In this document: positions 63,467 through 64,000 of the stretch, one piece after another
Position numbering within the stretch: position 1 is the first letter of the stretch
Layout of the letters: the number at the start of each line of letters is the position of its first letter
Assembly: GCF_000455345.1 (NCBI RefSeq)
Contig: NZ_HG315690.1
Span: 2,431,360-2,495,359 of the forward strand
Source: Halopiger goleimassiliensis
GTDB lineage: Archaea > Halobacteriota > Halobacteria > Halobacteriales > Natrialbaceae
Length of the DNA stretch: 64,000 bases
Direction of reading: 5' to 3'
Made by a program: the position numbers and the translations under genes
The notes under the pieces: generated by a model
The model's input: only the letters and a program-made list of their open reading frames with translations
Databases searched by the model: none
What the model was told of the DNA's origin: nothing

Positions 63467-64000
63467 CGAATACGCCAGAGTCCGATCTCGAGACGGATCC
63501 GCCGGCGTCCGAACTCGACCGTCTCGGTTCCCGAATCGAGTCCGACCTCGGACCGGCGTCCAGCCCGTTCAATCCCGTGGCCGAAGGGTCGGATCGGTTG
63601 GCGGTGGAGATCGCCGCAGAAACCGACGTTCGGGAGGTCTTTCGGATGATCGAAGCCGAACCGGACGTCACGGGCACGATCGCCGTCGTGAGGTTCGGAG
63701 GACACGCACAGTGGACGATCACCTGTGAAAACGGCGATATCGTCTCCGTCGAGTACGAAACCGACGACCACTGGCGTCCGCGACGAACCGTCGACGTGTG
63801 GTTCGCAGACAGTCTCGTCTTCGTCGGTATCGGTGTCGTTCTGGTCGGTCTCCTGACCGCCGTCCTCGGAGTCGCGGTCCCGACGCCGATGTCCGGTTCA
63901 AACGCACTTCTCGCGGTCGGACTCGGAGGGGTACTGTTACTGGCTGGTGTCCTGCTCCGGATACTGCGGGCGCTGCTGGGCTGGCATCGCTCGAATCTCC
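63463..64000 (+). CDS. membrane protein, cut by window end
   Basis: An open frame from the ATG at 63463 to the window edge (179 codons seen). The N-terminal ~115 residues are acidic and soluble (MTNTPESDLETDPPASELDR; then a small alpha/beta-looking part with GTIAVVRFGGHAQWTITCEN). Two hydrophobic helices follow at about 121-143 (LVFVGIGVVLVGLLTAVLGV) and 150-170 (ALLAVGLGGVLLLAGVLLRI). Family not recognised. The real C-terminus lies outside the window. Confidence 0.65.
   Translation, partial: MTNTPESDLETDPPASELDRLGSRIESDLGPASSPFNPVAEGSDRLAVEIAAETDVREVFRMIEAEPDVTGTIAVVRFGGHAQWTITCENGDIVSVEYETDDHWRPRRTVDVWFADSLVFVGIGVVLVGLLTAVLGVAVPTPMSGSNALLAVGLGGVLLLAGVLLRILRALLGWHRSNL

Overview
The window is a high-GC haloarchaeal chromosome segment. 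The evidence is acid-rich proteins throughout, haloarchaeal families (AglB, CdrS/CdrL/FtsZ2, PAS-type histidine kinases, Htr-like transducer, NcsA, SPW and DUF1405 proteins), TATA-like boxes placed for leaderless transcripts, and a tRNA-Tyr with no encoded CCA. The gene order aglB-aglG and cdrL-cdrS-ftsZ2 matches Halobacteria. Natrialbales is my best guess at order level, as inference only. I see no CRISPR array, insertion sequence or plasmid replication gene.

Layout. 0.3-9.5 kb holds housekeeping and small conserved genes: an alpha/beta hydrolase, an ABC exporter pair, an amidohydrolase, UspA, BirA, NcsA and a sugar nucleotidyltransferase. 9.7-11.8 kb is the cell-division locus ftsZ2-cdrS-cdrL, with a striking set of GTAAGAC dyads in front of cdrS. 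11.9-12.4 kb holds tRNA-Tyr, a partial copy of its 3' end, and a previously unmarked 52-residue zinc-finger gene. 12.6-24.6 kb is a surface-glycosylation island: aglB and an aglG-like gene on divergent promoters, then an epimerase, a GT4 glycosyltransferase, an asparagine-synthetase-like protein without its catalytic cysteine, an alkaline-phosphatase-superfamily protein, a ParB-like protein in an AT-richer patch, and a flippase. 24.6-34 kb holds a hydrolase, valS (with a repeat-derived insertion and a hairpin-rich leader), a PAS histidine kinase, pdxS and thrB.

34-48.4 kb is rich in taxis genes. It has a transducer with an extremely acidic tail of about 300 residues, divergently transcribed from two paralogous Tat lipoprotein solute-binding proteins that lack any permease or ATPase. 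Further on are a tandem CheC-type protein and CheD. An MFS transporter, a flavoprotein and a stand-alone NrfD-type quinol protein lie between them. 48.5-64 kb holds a class V aminotransferase, uvrA, a two-module GLUG-repeat protein without a visible signal peptide, a second histidine kinase, a DUF892 ferritin-like protein, and several conserved unknowns.

How the genes work together. AglG-like and GT4 enzymes would build a glycan on dolichol phosphate, the flippase would turn it outward, and AglB would transfer it to Asn of surface proteins. The asparagine-synthetase-like and phosphatase-superfamily proteins are candidates for decorating it. The two binding lipoproteins probably present ligand to the transducer (BasB/BasT logic), with CheC and CheD tuning adaptation. 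Short genes at 12264, 45496 and 58683 were found by reading codons directly; coding sense, promoter or Shine-Dalgarno placement supports each.
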